IMG/VR virus record: IMGVR_UViG_3300042879_003734
Span: 1 to 23,383 of that record
Reading direction: 5' to 3' (one strand)
Length of the DNA stretch: 23,383 nucleotides
Source: a virus
This document shows, piece by piece, positions 6,053 to 13,317 of this stretch. Each line of letters opens with the position of its first letter. Position 1 is the first letter of the stretch. Position numbers and translations under genes: made by a program. A model generated the notes under the pieces. The model was not told where the DNA came from and did not search any database. It saw only the letters and a list, made by a program, of their open reading frames with translations.

Positions 6053-8986
6053 TTATTTAGAGAGAGTTGCAGCGTATTTCCCGTAAATATCTTTCAAAAT
6101 CAAATTCCAATCTTCAGTTCCAACTCCTGTGCGAGTAGTTTCGGTTTCTTCTTCTGGAACTTCTATTCCGGGCCCACCAGCTCCAGCTCCACCGCCTTTC
6201 TTTGGCTTAGGAAGAGGATTTACGGGACCACTAGTATCTTTTATTGTTTCAAATTTTGTTGCTCCAGCAGCAGTAGAAGTATTTGTTAAAGTATTCAATA
6301 CTGTTGCAGCAACAGCTGCTGTTGTGGCTGCTGTAGATGGTTTAAGATCTGCAACAGGTGCTTTCTCGGCAGATGGAACTTGTTCTTTGCCAACTTGCGC
6401 AACTTTATCTGTTGTAACTGATGGCTGCTCTGCCTTTGCAACAACTCTTGATTGTCCAATTTCTGAAGGAAGTTCTGCTGTTAGTTTAGTAAATGTTTTT
6501 GTTGCTATCTTTTCTGGGCCATCTGTTTGTGGTAAAACTTCTGCAGCAGGAATACTACCGGGAGCTACAGCAACTTGTTTTGGTAGTTCCGGTAATGATG
6601 GTTGAGCACTAGGAGTAGCGACTCTAGCTCCAGATGTTGTTTCTGGTGCTTTTATCTCTAATCCCTTTACAGTTTTTAGTGTAAGAGGAATTCTTTCAGA
6701 AGGTTCTGGTAGTGTCTCTGTTGGTGGTGTACCTCCAGTTGCTTTTTCTACTTTTGGTTCTTCCTTATCATATTCTGGCAATGTAACTGCTACATTCATT
6801 CCACCTTCGGAAGGTTCATATTCGGGCAGAGAAACCGGAGTATTCATGCCACCCATATTAGATGGTGTTTTTACTTGTTTTGGTGCTTCAACACTTACAC
6901 CAGAAACAGGTTTTTCTGGAGCTTTTGGCTGTGAAGCTGCTGTGGGACGAACAGTCGTGTCAATCTTTGCAACTTCTTGTCGTACACTTGGAACAGATGG
7001 CTCTACGGCTCTGGCAGTAATTCTTGGACCAATTGGCTCTGGTAAAACCATTGTATTTAATGTTGCAAGATTAGCAGCAGCATTTACAGCCAATACCTTT
7101 GGGTCTAGCTCGGCCTTTGCTCTTTGAATATTTTTTACCATATTCTTTACAAAGTCTTGTGCGTTCCATACGCCTCTTTGAACTGGACCAACTGCAGGCT
7201 TTTCTGCTGGTGTTCTTAAATGTTTTGGAACTGATGGGCTTATTCTTGGTGCAACTTCATAACCAATAGATGGACTCCCACCTTCTACTGCTGCCTTAAG
7301 TCTTGCCTCAATATTTTTTGCAAGCCGAGCAGCAATATCTCCGTATCCTTTAATTACACCAACACCCTTGGCAATAGCTTCTTTTCCAGAAATTTTTACA
7401 GGAGCAGCAGGTTGACTCTGGAATCTATCTCTTTCTGTTGTAGCAATTCTTGGCCTAGGAACACGAGCAAGATCAAAAGTTGGTGCTGCTGTTGCAAAAT
7501 CTGGTCTTGGACTAATTCTTTCTGAAGGTACTTCTGGGGTTTCTGCTTCAATTCTTTCTTTGGTTGCTTGTCTGGCAGCTTGTCTTAAAACTTCAGGAGA
7601 AAATATTTCACCTTTTCCCCAAATTCTACGAAGCAACTCGCTGTTCATTGCCTTCCACTCTTGTTGTCCCAGTCTTCCCTTTTCTCCGCTATCTGTAGAC
7701 CATTCAGGTTGTTCTGCAGCTTTCTTTCCTTCAACAGAACCACCTTTTAATTCTCTTTGTGCCATCGATTCTTGCGACTTGGCACGTGCTATAAATTCTT
7801 CCTGTCCTCTTGTGACTCTGGCAAGTTCTCTATTAAATTGACGAATTCTACCAACAGGATAAGTTGCTGGAGCGCCACTAACTGCTTCTACGCCTCTTGC
7901 TACAGTTTTAGCACCGGGAGCGGCCATTGCTGCACCAAGACCCAATTGTACTGGATCTGTAGCAGTTGCCATATCTTTCAATCCCATTCCAGCAAAAGTT
8001 GTAGTCAATGCTTGACGTGTCAATTCACTGGCGGTAGATGGTGCTACTCTGGCTGCTGCAGGAAGCAGTGGAGTAGTGAGTCTAGCAACACCAGCTGCAG
8101 CAGCAGGGGCAGCAGCAGCTGCAGCACCTATTGCTGCAATGGTTGGTAAATTCTCACCGACATTTTTCAAAGTTTCTGCAGAACCACTAGCAATTCCTCT
8201 TGGAATACCAGATCCTCTAGTTTCAATTGTAGTTAATGGCATCATCTCAACTGCCATTTTATTTGTCATGAACTGTTCGTCTGAAGCAAATTTAGAGGGA
8301 TCATCCCCGTACATCTTTTTAAGCTCTGCTTCTGTTTTGCCAGTTGTTCTTTCTTTGAATTCTTGGTAAGCTTTTAATTGTGCTTTTCGTTGTAGTGTCG
8401 GAATATTGGGAACGCCCGGGCGGGTTGGTCCTTCTGCTGCTTGATATTGTTGTAAGGCTTCTATTTCTGCAGAAGGAACTTCAATGCCTTCCCAACCTTT
8501 AATGCCCTTTGATTCTAATTCTTTTTGATACTTTTCTATGTCAGCAGTAGTCTGAGTAACTTTTTCTTCACGCTCTCTTGTAGTTTGGCCCATTTTTTCT
8601 TGACCGGGACCAAACATTCCAAATGAACGCATTTGTTTTTCAACCCATTCAAAGTCAGGAGCAGTGGCTACTGCTCCTCGGGCAGCAGCTCTTGGAATTT
8701 CTCTTATCAAATCTGAAAGAGTGCCAACAGCTTTTCCAAACAAACTTTCCTGTTCTGGTTCTGGACGAACTGGTTGTGAAAATTGTTCTGGTTCTCTTGG
8801 TTTAGCCCTCATTTCTCTTTGACGGGCTCTCATCTCCGCGCCATCTTCATTTAAAATTTCACAAGTTTTTTCAAATATAAAAAGTTGTCGTCCTTCAGAC
8901 AATCTGGTATAATCTGATATAAGCTTTGTTTCCAAAGCTTTATTTGTCAGGTCATTGAAGTGTTTCATCAATGTATTTACTTTCAT
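6053..8986 (-). CDS. Large Ala/Pro/Thr-rich, mostly disordered phage protein, 977 aa
   Basis: The N-terminus (about 1-55) looks helical. It is followed by charged Glu/Arg-rich sequence. A strongly Ala-rich hydrophobic stretch (about 275-320) could be a membrane-interacting or coiled segment. Beyond about residue 400 the sequence is Pro/Ala/Thr/Val/Glu-rich linker of low complexity, with an imperfect tandem unit (GGMNTPVSLPEYE / GGMNVAVTLPEYD). A short ordered-looking end finishes WNLILKDIYGKY. No enzymatic motif was recognised. Its size and composition suggest an internal or ejected virion protein, or a flexible structural or adhesin protein (inference). The start overlaps the 64-aa gene by 35 nt; a second ATG at 8968 is equally possible, as neither has a good Shine-Dalgarno. 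Confidence 0.7.
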   Translation of the reverse strand: MKVNTLMKHFNDLTNKALETKLISDYTRLSEGRQLFIFEKTCEILNEDGAEMRARQREMRAKPREPEQFSQPVRPEPEQESLFGKAVGTLSDLIREIPRAAARGAVATAPDFEWVEKQMRSFGMFGPGQEKMGQTTREREEKVTQTTADIEKYQKELESKGIKGWEGIEVPSAEIEALQQYQAAEGPTRPGVPNIPTLQRKAQLKAYQEFKERTTGKTEAELKKMYGDDPSKFASDEQFMTNKMAVEMMPLTTIETRGSGIPRGIASGSAETLKNVGENLPTIAAIGAAAAAAPAAAAGVARLTTPLLPAAARVAPSTASELTRQALTTTFAGMGLKDMATATDPVQLGLGAAMAAPGAKTVARGVEAVSGAPATYPVGRIRQFNRELARVTRGQEEFIARAKSQESMAQRELKGGSVEGKKAAEQPEWSTDSGEKGRLGQQEWKAMNSELLRRIWGKGEIFSPEVLRQAARQATKERIEAETPEVPSERISPRPDFATAAPTFDLARVPRPRIATTERDRFQSQPAAPVKISGKEAIAKGVGVIKGYGDIAARLAKNIEARLKAAVEGGSPSIGYEVAPRISPSVPKHLRTPAEKPAVGPVQRGVWNAQDFVKNMVKNIQRAKAELDPKVLAVNAAANLATLNTMVLPEPIGPRITARAVEPSVPSVRQEVAKIDTTVRPTAASQPKAPEKPVSGVSVEAPKQVKTPSNMGGMNTPVSLPEYEPSEGGMNVAVTLPEYDKEEPKVEKATGGTPPTETLPEPSERIPLTLKTVKGLEIKAPETTSGARVATPSAQPSLPELPKQVAVAPGSIPAAEVLPQTDGPEKIATKTFTKLTAELPSEIGQSRVVAKAEQPSVTTDKVAQVGKEQVPSAEKAPVADLKPSTAATTAAVAATVLNTLTNTSTAAGATKFETIKDTSGPVNPLPKPKKGGGAGAGGPGIEVPEEETETTRTGVGTEDWNLILKDIYGKYAATLSK

Positions 8987-9146
8987 TCAAATTATTGAGT
9001 TTGAACCCCAATACTTTTTCCTCTATTTTCTTAACCTTGTTGGTTGCAAATGGAGAAAGAGGCTTATAGGTTGAAATTTTATGGGTATGTAACTTTTCAG
9101 CCTTTTCGCAAAGGTTATTTAAATGGGCTAAAATTGCTTTATTCAT
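8952..9146 (-). CDS. Small hypothetical protein, 64 aa
   Basis: This short, basic, helix-forming ORF (starts MNKAILAHLNNLCEKAEKLH) lies directly upstream of the 977-aa gene and overlaps it by 35 nt. It is preceded by a late-type core CCTAAATA 8 nt before the ATG, with no Shine-Dalgarno. Its first helix loosely resembles the N-terminus of the downstream protein (Asn/Leu/Lys-rich helix), but the similarity is too weak to call paralogy. The promoter placement and lack of any other gene in the gap make it likely to be real. Function unknown. Confidence 0.6.
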   Translation of the reverse strand: MNKAILAHLNNLCEKAEKLHTHKISTYKPLSPFATNKVKKIEEKVLGFKLNNLNESKYIDETLQ

Positions 9147-9154
9147 ACTGAAAT

Positions 9155-9162
9155 TATTTAGG
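9155..9162 (-). promoter_or_regulatory. Late-type promoter core CCTAAATA (leftward)
   Basis: CCTAAATA lies 8 nt before the ATG at 9146, with a predicted transcription start about 3 nt before the ATG. It is back to back with the rightward TATAAATA at 9166-9173, only 3 bp between the cores. Confidence 0.45.
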
Positions 9163-9165
9163 ATC

Positions 9166-9173
9166 TATAAATA
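9166..9173 (+). promoter_or_regulatory. T4-type late promoter TATAAATA (rightward)
   Basis: An exact match to the T4 late consensus TATAAATA lies 7 nt before the ATG at 9181. Transcription would begin about 2 nt before the start codon. No Shine-Dalgarno is present. Confidence 0.7.
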
Positions 9174-9180
9174 ATATTGA

Positions 9181-9369
9181 ATGATAAAGCAATCTGACGG
9201 AAAATTTATCGTCACAGACTCTACAGGTGAAAAAATTTTAGGTACGCATGAGTCCAAAGAACAAGCAATTAAACAGTTGCAGGCAATCGAAATTTCGAAG
9301 AAAAAACGGGAACAGCAAGACGAATCCCGAATCATGTCATTCTCCACGTTTATCAAAGAAAATGCTTGA
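9181..9369 (+). CDS. Small conserved phage protein, 62 aa
   Basis: The pattern KQSDGKFIVTDSTGEKILGTH, then an EQAIKQLQAIEISK helix, matches a small beta-beta-alpha module common in T4-like phages: a short beta hairpin with a GK..V.S..G pattern, followed by a helix ending in AIE.SK. Its C-terminus (MSFSTFIKENA) looks like a separate short tail. No function is assigned. It is the first gene of a rightward late unit. Its stop TGA overlaps the start of the HNH gene by 8 nt, indicating coupling. Confidence 0.75.
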   Translation: MIKQSDGKFIVTDSTGEKILGTHESKEQAIKQLQAIEISKKKREQQDESRIMSFSTFIKENA

Positions 9370-9853
9370 GAATTCAGTACTTCTTCTGAATTTTGATCAA
9401 AGTCCCTTGAATGTCATTACAATGCGAAGAGCATTGGATCTAATGACAAAGAATAAGGTTTATTACGAAGAAACTTCGGATCATATAAACATAAAGTGCA
9501 TAGACAGGGAAGTAAAAATTCCCAAAGTCATGATTTTGAAATATTATGTCAAAGTTCCACTTAAGAAGACATATCCGAGTAAGAAAAACATTCTAAGGCG
9601 CGATAAATATATCTGTCAATATTGTAATGTGGAATTGATGGAACATAACGCTACAGTTGACCATATAGTTCCCAGACATAGAGGTGGAAGTAATAGTTGG
9701 GTTAACATGGTTGCTGCCTGCAGAGATTGTAATCTTTACAAAGGCAACCGAACACCCAAAGAAGCAAAAATGGAACTTTTGAGTAAACCAAAAGAACCAT
9801 GTTACAATTTAATTTTTGATGATATCTTAAAATTCTTTTTGAGGAAAAAATAA
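9362..9853 (+). CDS. HNH endonuclease (McrA-like, Cys4 zinc), 163 aa
   Basis: A classic zinc HNH domain occupies residues ~70-135: CQYC (C85, C88), the DH pair (D100, H101), an Asn in WVN (N115), then CRDC (C120, C123). The N-terminal ~60 residues (VLLLNFDQSPLNVITMRRAL) are the usual N-terminal part of this family of HNH proteins. The ATG at 9362 was chosen because it follows directly on the 62-aa gene (8-nt overlap) and begins where family homology begins; an in-frame ATG at 9248 lies inside the upstream gene. It probably nicks or cuts DNA, either as a free-standing homing enzyme or in packaging or host DNA attack. Its stop overlaps the next start as TAATG. Confidence 0.85.
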   Translation: MLENSVLLLNFDQSPLNVITMRRALDLMTKNKVYYEETSDHINIKCIDREVKIPKVMILKYYVKVPLKKTYPSKKNILRRDKYICQYCNVELMEHNATVDHIVPRHRGGSNSWVNMVAACRDCNLYKGNRTPKEAKMELLSKPKEPCYNLIFDDILKFFLRKK

Positions 9854-10143
9854 TGCCAACTTATTCGTTCTTATGTGAAAATTGCAAACACAAATTTGAT
9901 GAAAATTTGTCAATGAAAGATAACGATAAGCCCATCAAATCTCCTTGCCCTCAGTGTGGCAAGAAAGCCGTTATACGCGATTATATGAGCGAAGGGGTGG
10001 GAATGGCCATGGACACTACTCTAAGCCCTAATAAGGCAACTGGGGGCGCTTGGAACGAGCTTATGAACAAGATGAAGACCACTCTGCCCCCCAGACATAG
10101 ACGAAAATTAGACGCTGCTTCGGAACTTCGTGGCGGTGGCTAA
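9853..10143 (+). CDS. FmdB-like zinc-ribbon protein, 96 aa
   Basis: The start MPTYSFLCENCKHKF, with two CxxC knuckles (C8/C11 and C32/C35), is typical of the FmdB-type zinc ribbon, a small putative regulatory domain widespread in bacteria and phages. Residues beyond ~45 form a polar tail ending in Gly. GAGG lies 9 nt before the ATG, and the start overlaps the stop of the HNH gene (TAATG), so it is translated from the same message. The role in phage is unknown; binding to nucleic acid or to host RNA polymerase components is a plausible inference. Confidence 0.85.
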   Translation: MPTYSFLCENCKHKFDENLSMKDNDKPIKSPCPQCGKKAVIRDYMSEGVGMAMDTTLSPNKATGGAWNELMNKMKTTLPPRHRRKLDAASELRGGG

Positions 10144-10146
10144 GAA

Positions 10147-10154
10147 CATAAATA
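10147..10154 (+). promoter_or_regulatory. Late-type promoter core CATAAATA
   Basis: CATAAATA, one base from the T4 late consensus, lies 8 nt before the ATG at 10163. The predicted start of transcription is about 3 nt before that ATG. It supports the ATG rather than an upstream GTG at 10130 as the start. Confidence 0.5.
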
Positions 10155-10162
10155 TTCATAAC

Positions 10163-10546
10163 ATGGGAACAAATTTTATACTAGAAAAGTATTTTTCGGA
10201 AGAACAGGACGCATATCGAATGGGTCCAAAAAATTCTTCTGAGAAACACTGTACTATTGTTCCCAAACAAGATCTTGCTGGTTTCCTTTATTACATCTTA
10301 CCAGATGTGAAAAAGAAAAGTTTGGATGATTATCCCTACGGGGATGGCGTTGCAATGGCCATCAAACTTGCTGTAGAAAATGGCAAAAAATATATCAAAT
10401 TTAGCAATAAAAATGAAAAGCTAAACGATACTCTTGCCAGACTGGTAAAAGATGGAGTATTAAAGGAAAATTGGGAAAACTACGAAATTCTCAAAACCAC
10501 ACCAGCACCAATCGTAGAAGAATACTCAGTCAGATCTCTTGATTGA
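10163..10546 (+). CDS. Hypothetical phage protein, 127 aa
   Basis: This soluble alpha/beta-looking protein begins MGTNFILEKYF and contains no recognised motif. A possible GTG start at 10130 overlaps the FmdB gene, but the ATG at 10163 sits 8 nt after a CATAAATA core, the spacing seen at other gene starts in this phage, so I prefer it. It is the last gene of the rightward unit. It ends convergently with the RuvC-like gene, overlapping it by 17 nt, and a hairpin follows 35 nt after its stop. Function unknown. Confidence 0.7.
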   Translation: MGTNFILEKYFSEEQDAYRMGPKNSSEKHCTIVPKQDLAGFLYYILPDVKKKSLDDYPYGDGVAMAIKLAVENGKKYIKFSNKNEKLNDTLARLVKDGVLKENWENYEILKTTPAPIVEEYSVRSLD

Positions 10547-11090
10547 GTTTAGCATCTGCTAAAATTTTAGTAATATAAAAACTGTCGATAATATCCGTAA
10601 CAGGATTCGACAGTGTCTTTTGGCCCAATACACTTTTCAAATCTACAAATGATTCTTTCTCAAAGCAATCATACATTGCTTGTTTGTCTGCATTTCCTTT
10701 TCCCGTCGCTATCTTCTTGACTCTGCTCGGTTCAATCACACTTAAAGGAATTGCATTTTTATATAACTTATGTTTTAATATTCCAACATTTTCGGCAAGA
10801 TGAAATATTCTTCCAGTTGAATTATATGCGTATCCTTCCAATGAAACTTCCGAAGCACCAATGCATAGATTGAGTGCCCAAGAAGATATCGTGTCGAATC
10901 TTTCTGTATCACAATCATAATCTGGAAACAACTCTCCAGTTATGTTGTTCATAAACTTGTTTGCGTACTTTTTTGTATCTGTCAAAAAATAAAAATGACA
11001 GTTTTCAAAACAAAACTTTTGTCTGAGATCGAAGAGACACAGACAAGGAGAAGTCATAGAATAATCTATACCAATAACAGTATGAAACAT
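10530..11090 (-). CDS. RuvC-like Holliday junction resolvase, 186 aa
   Basis: The order of motifs fits the RNase H-fold RuvC family. GIDYSMTSP has the first catalytic Asp (D9). A strand ending in SLEGYAY supplies E85. Then come IEPSRVKKIATGKGNADKQ, the conserved Lys/Gly segment of phage and pox RuvC-like resolvases, and finally TDIIDSFYI with D165/D168. It would resolve branched DNA before packaging, the job done in T4 by the unrelated endonuclease VII. It is driven by an exact TATAAATA late core 5 nt upstream of the ATG. The 3' end overlaps the convergent 127-aa gene by 17 nt, and a strong inverted repeat lies within codons 160-170. Confidence 0.85.
   Translation of the reverse strand: MFHTVIGIDYSMTSPCLCLFDLRQKFCFENCHFYFLTDTKKYANKFMNNITGELFPDYDCDTERFDTISSWALNLCIGASEVSLEGYAYNSTGRIFHLAENVGILKHKLYKNAIPLSVIEPSRVKKIATGKGNADKQAMYDCFEKESFVDLKSVLGQKTLSNPVTDIIDSFYITKILADAKLNQEI
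10581..10620 (+). terminator. Possible intrinsic terminator of the rightward unit, inside the resolvase gene
   Basis: ACTGTCGA (10581-10588) and TCGACAGT (10607-10614) are perfect 8-bp arms, with an inner ATCC/GGAT extension and a GTCTTTT tail. It lies 35 nt after the stop of the 127-aa gene. Read leftward, the same hairpin is followed by TTTTTATATT, so it could act in both directions, although leftward it lies inside the resolvase coding sequence. Confidence 0.5.
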
Positions 11091-11095
11091 CCTAT

Positions 11096-11103
11096 TATTT
11101 ATA
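11096..11103 (-). promoter_or_regulatory. T4-type late promoter TATAAATA of the resolvase gene
   Basis: An exact TATAAATA reads leftward and ends 5 nt before the ATG at 11090. At T4 spacing, transcription would start exactly at the A of the ATG. It lies directly after the stop codon of the HNH gene that ends the replication operon. Confidence 0.7.
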
Positions 11104-11109
11104 GGAGTT

Positions 11110-11400
11110 TCATCTGGGCATCAAGTTTTTATAAAAATTTACCAGCTTAGAAAGTTCATCAAGAGTTGCCGCACCCTTCATTCTATTTGCTTTGAAAGAC
11201 ACAATAACAACATTGTCTTTGGTATAACCTTTTGTGTTGTCTATTCTATCCAACGAAGGCGAATTTGATAAGCTATAAGGATATATCGGTATACCAAGTA
11301 CAGGACAAGTTTTTGGAATTACTATGTCTTTAGCAGTTAGGTTAAAGTCAAGTTTCTTCAACTTTGCCCTGTACTTGGCATACTTGAGCATGTCGCTCAC
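11110..11400 (-). CDS. Small HNH-like nuclease family protein downstream of RNR, 96 aa
   Basis: The core LKYAKYRAKLKKLDFNLTAKD, a CPVLGIPIYP strand, SPSLDRIDNTKGYTKDNVV, then SFKANRMK, is a recognisable phage/bacterial family with a DRID...GY..NV...AN pattern. I consider it HNH/endonuclease VII-related, though zinc Cys pairs are absent. The start is uncertain. I chose GTG at 11400, which has AAGAAG 6 nt upstream and lies 10 nt after the RNR stop. ATG at 11391 is close by, and ATG at 11481 would overlap the RNR end by 71 nt. Position just behind an essential nrd gene is typical for free-standing homing endonucleases (inference). Confidence 0.65.
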   Translation of the reverse strand: MSDMLKYAKYRAKLKKLDFNLTAKDIVIPKTCPVLGIPIYPYSLSNSPSLDRIDNTKGYTKDNVVIVSFKANRMKGAATLDELSKLVNFYKNLMPR

Positions 11401-11410
11401 GATATTCTTC

Positions 11411-13297
11411 TTACATGATCTGGCACGCCCCACCTTGGCAGGCGTACTCTTTGGCCGATTCCGTGTTGTCTTCTTTTTCATATTGAGAAAGTTTTCTGAA
11501 ATCAACTTTGATCTTTGGATGCTCGTTGTACACCGCTTGGTCAATTCTTTCAAATGGTGCTTGAGCATAGCTGTGGGAATCTCCACCGGGAAGGAAAGAA
11601 ATTCCTGTAGCGCAATCAAAGTTCTCCCAGAGCCACTGGCCAACCTCAAGGAATTCTGCATCCGTGTAGTTCACGGTGATCGAAGGCTTGTGGTGGCAAT
11701 AGTGCTCTTGATAAATTTTCCAGATGTCCAAGTGAGCAATCGCACGAAGATCTTCTGTAGTCATTGTACCCTTTGGCGCTTTCATGGCAAAGGTAAAGAC
11801 AGCGGTAGAGCCGGGATTGATTACATCGTCCTCGCATGGGACACCCTGATCTTTCATGAGATTATAGATTGGATCCTTCTTGTCAATGCGAACTCTACGG
11901 TAGTAGAAATCAGCATAACGAGGATGCAATCCAGATGCAGAATCAACCAAGCAAGAGGTGGTCCCCTCTGGCTTCACGCAAGTAATAGACTTGCTGGGAT
12001 TGATTCCAAGCTTTTCTGCCCAAGTAAGATTGGTTGCTGTGGCATGATCTCTTAAAGTCTCAAGAAGCTTGATGAGCTTTGGCTTTCCATCAAGACCGCT
12101 TGTGAGCTTGTTATCAAAGATTCCTGTCATAGACACACCAAGCAATCTTTCGTCTTCGCAGTTCTGCTTCCACTCAGGACGGAGATAAGGGAATTTAGTA
12201 AATGTAGACTGAACTGTACCAATGATTGTTGCAATCTCTATCTTCTTCTTGAGAGAAGCCTGTGTGTCGGTTGGACGAACAACGACGGTAGAAAGATTGC
12301 AGAACTCAAATGGCTTGAGAATAATCTCAGAGCAAGGATTGGTTCCGTACTCTGCAGTCTCGTCTCTTCCTTGTCTTCCCGCCTGCTCTTGGAGCGCCTT
12401 GCGGTTAATCATTCCACGCTCACCGCTATGGCTGTTGTAAAGCGAAGTCCACTCTTCAAGGAACTGTCCCATTGGTGGGCGACCACGATATACTGCGGAG
12501 TTATTTGCATAAGAACGGAATCCTGCTCCGTCCCACCAAGCTCCGCTCTTGCACATTGCCATCTCTCGGTCAGAAAGATCGCTGAGTGAAATCATCGCAG
12601 AACGGCGCACACCACCGACGATAACAGCATTAGCAATAGCACAACAAATATCGTGACACTCAAGAGCGCTAAGTCTTCTTCCAACTGATCCATAAAAAAC
12701 CTTTACAATGAATTTCAACAGATTATCAAGCGGAGCAGGACCACTTGCCCGACCACCAAAGGTCTTCAGTCTTGCTCCTGCTGGACGAATGGCAGAGAGA
12801 TCCCACTTTACATGGCGACCTTCGTAGAGATGATAAAGAATAGTTTTTAGACCATTTCCCCATCCCTCTTTGGAGTCTTCTATTTTCACAACTGTATTAA
12901 AATCTTTTTCGATTTTATTTGCAACGATGGGAAGCTTGTCTGTATACTGATGTTCGACACTGTAACCAACACCAGTTCCGTTCATCAGAATAACAAACAA
13001 TTCAGCAAATGACTGAATAGAGTCAATTGGAAGATAAGAGCAATTATAGATGCATGTATTGTCATGATCCAATGCTGGCCCTGCAGTCATGAGGCTTCTC
13101 ATAGAGGGAAGAACCTCAAGATTTAGAATGGCCTGCTTAACATCAGGACGCTCTAGAAGTTGAGGAACTTTGTTTGTAAAATAATTCCACCAACGGTCAA
13201 CACATTCGCTCCAAGTTTCTCTTCGGTTTTCTGCATTCAACCAACGAGAGTAGCGAGAGATAAAAATGAATTCTTGAAAAGCTGATAAATTTTGCAT
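11411..13297 (-). CDS. nrdJ: Class II (adenosylcobalamin-dependent) ribonucleotide reductase, 628 aa
   Basis: The N-terminus (EFIFISRYSRWL, then RRETWSECVDRW) matches the monomeric RTPR-type class II reductases. The Cys in NCSYLP (C86), the active-site NPCSEI (C322, E324) and a C-terminal redox pair CQGGACQIM (C620, C625, CX4C spacing) are all present, so the enzyme should be active. It makes deoxyribonucleotides for phage replication using B12 and thioredoxin-type reductants. At 628 residues it is shorter than the Lactobacillus enzyme (739), suggesting a reduced allosteric region (inference). AAAGGA lies 7 nt before the ATG. It follows ThyX in the replication operon. Confidence 0.93.
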   Translation of the reverse strand: MQNLSAFQEFIFISRYSRWLNAENRRETWSECVDRWWNYFTNKVPQLLERPDVKQAILNLEVLPSMRSLMTAGPALDHDNTCIYNCSYLPIDSIQSFAELFVILMNGTGVGYSVEHQYTDKLPIVANKIEKDFNTVVKIEDSKEGWGNGLKTILYHLYEGRHVKWDLSAIRPAGARLKTFGGRASGPAPLDNLLKFIVKVFYGSVGRRLSALECHDICCAIANAVIVGGVRRSAMISLSDLSDREMAMCKSGAWWDGAGFRSYANNSAVYRGRPPMGQFLEEWTSLYNSHSGERGMINRKALQEQAGRQGRDETAEYGTNPCSEIILKPFEFCNLSTVVVRPTDTQASLKKKIEIATIIGTVQSTFTKFPYLRPEWKQNCEDERLLGVSMTGIFDNKLTSGLDGKPKLIKLLETLRDHATATNLTWAEKLGINPSKSITCVKPEGTTSCLVDSASGLHPRYADFYYRRVRIDKKDPIYNLMKDQGVPCEDDVINPGSTAVFTFAMKAPKGTMTTEDLRAIAHLDIWKIYQEHYCHHKPSITVNYTDAEFLEVGQWLWENFDCATGISFLPGGDSHSYAQAPFERIDQAVYNEHPKIKVDFRKLSQYEKEDNTESAKEYACQGGACQIM

Positions 13298-13317
13298 ATG
13301 GTTTTCCTTTGGTGTCT

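Noticed and set aside
6129-8805. Several plus-strand ORFs opposite the 977-aa gene
   Set aside because: They are low-complexity Ser/Cys/Ala/Val-rich antisense shadows of a GC-biased coding region, with no ribosome binding sites or recognisable motifs.
9165-9356. Minus-strand 63-aa ORF opposite the 62-aa gene
   Set aside because: It is Cys/Ser/Phe-rich without a motif, and the plus-strand gene has a late promoter and a known module.
9248-9361. N-terminal extension of the HNH endonuclease
   Set aside because: It overlaps the 62-aa gene and has Lys/Arg-rich sequence unrelated to the family; the ATG at 9362 fits homology and gene spacing.
10130-10162. GTG start at 10130 for the 127-aa gene
   Set aside because: It lies within the FmdB coding sequence without a Shine-Dalgarno, and the ATG at 10163 is correctly spaced from a CATAAATA core.
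11324-12055. 243-aa plus-strand ORF opposite the RNR gene
   Set aside because: It is the antisense of a certain RNR gene, with no family motif and no promoter or ribosome binding site.
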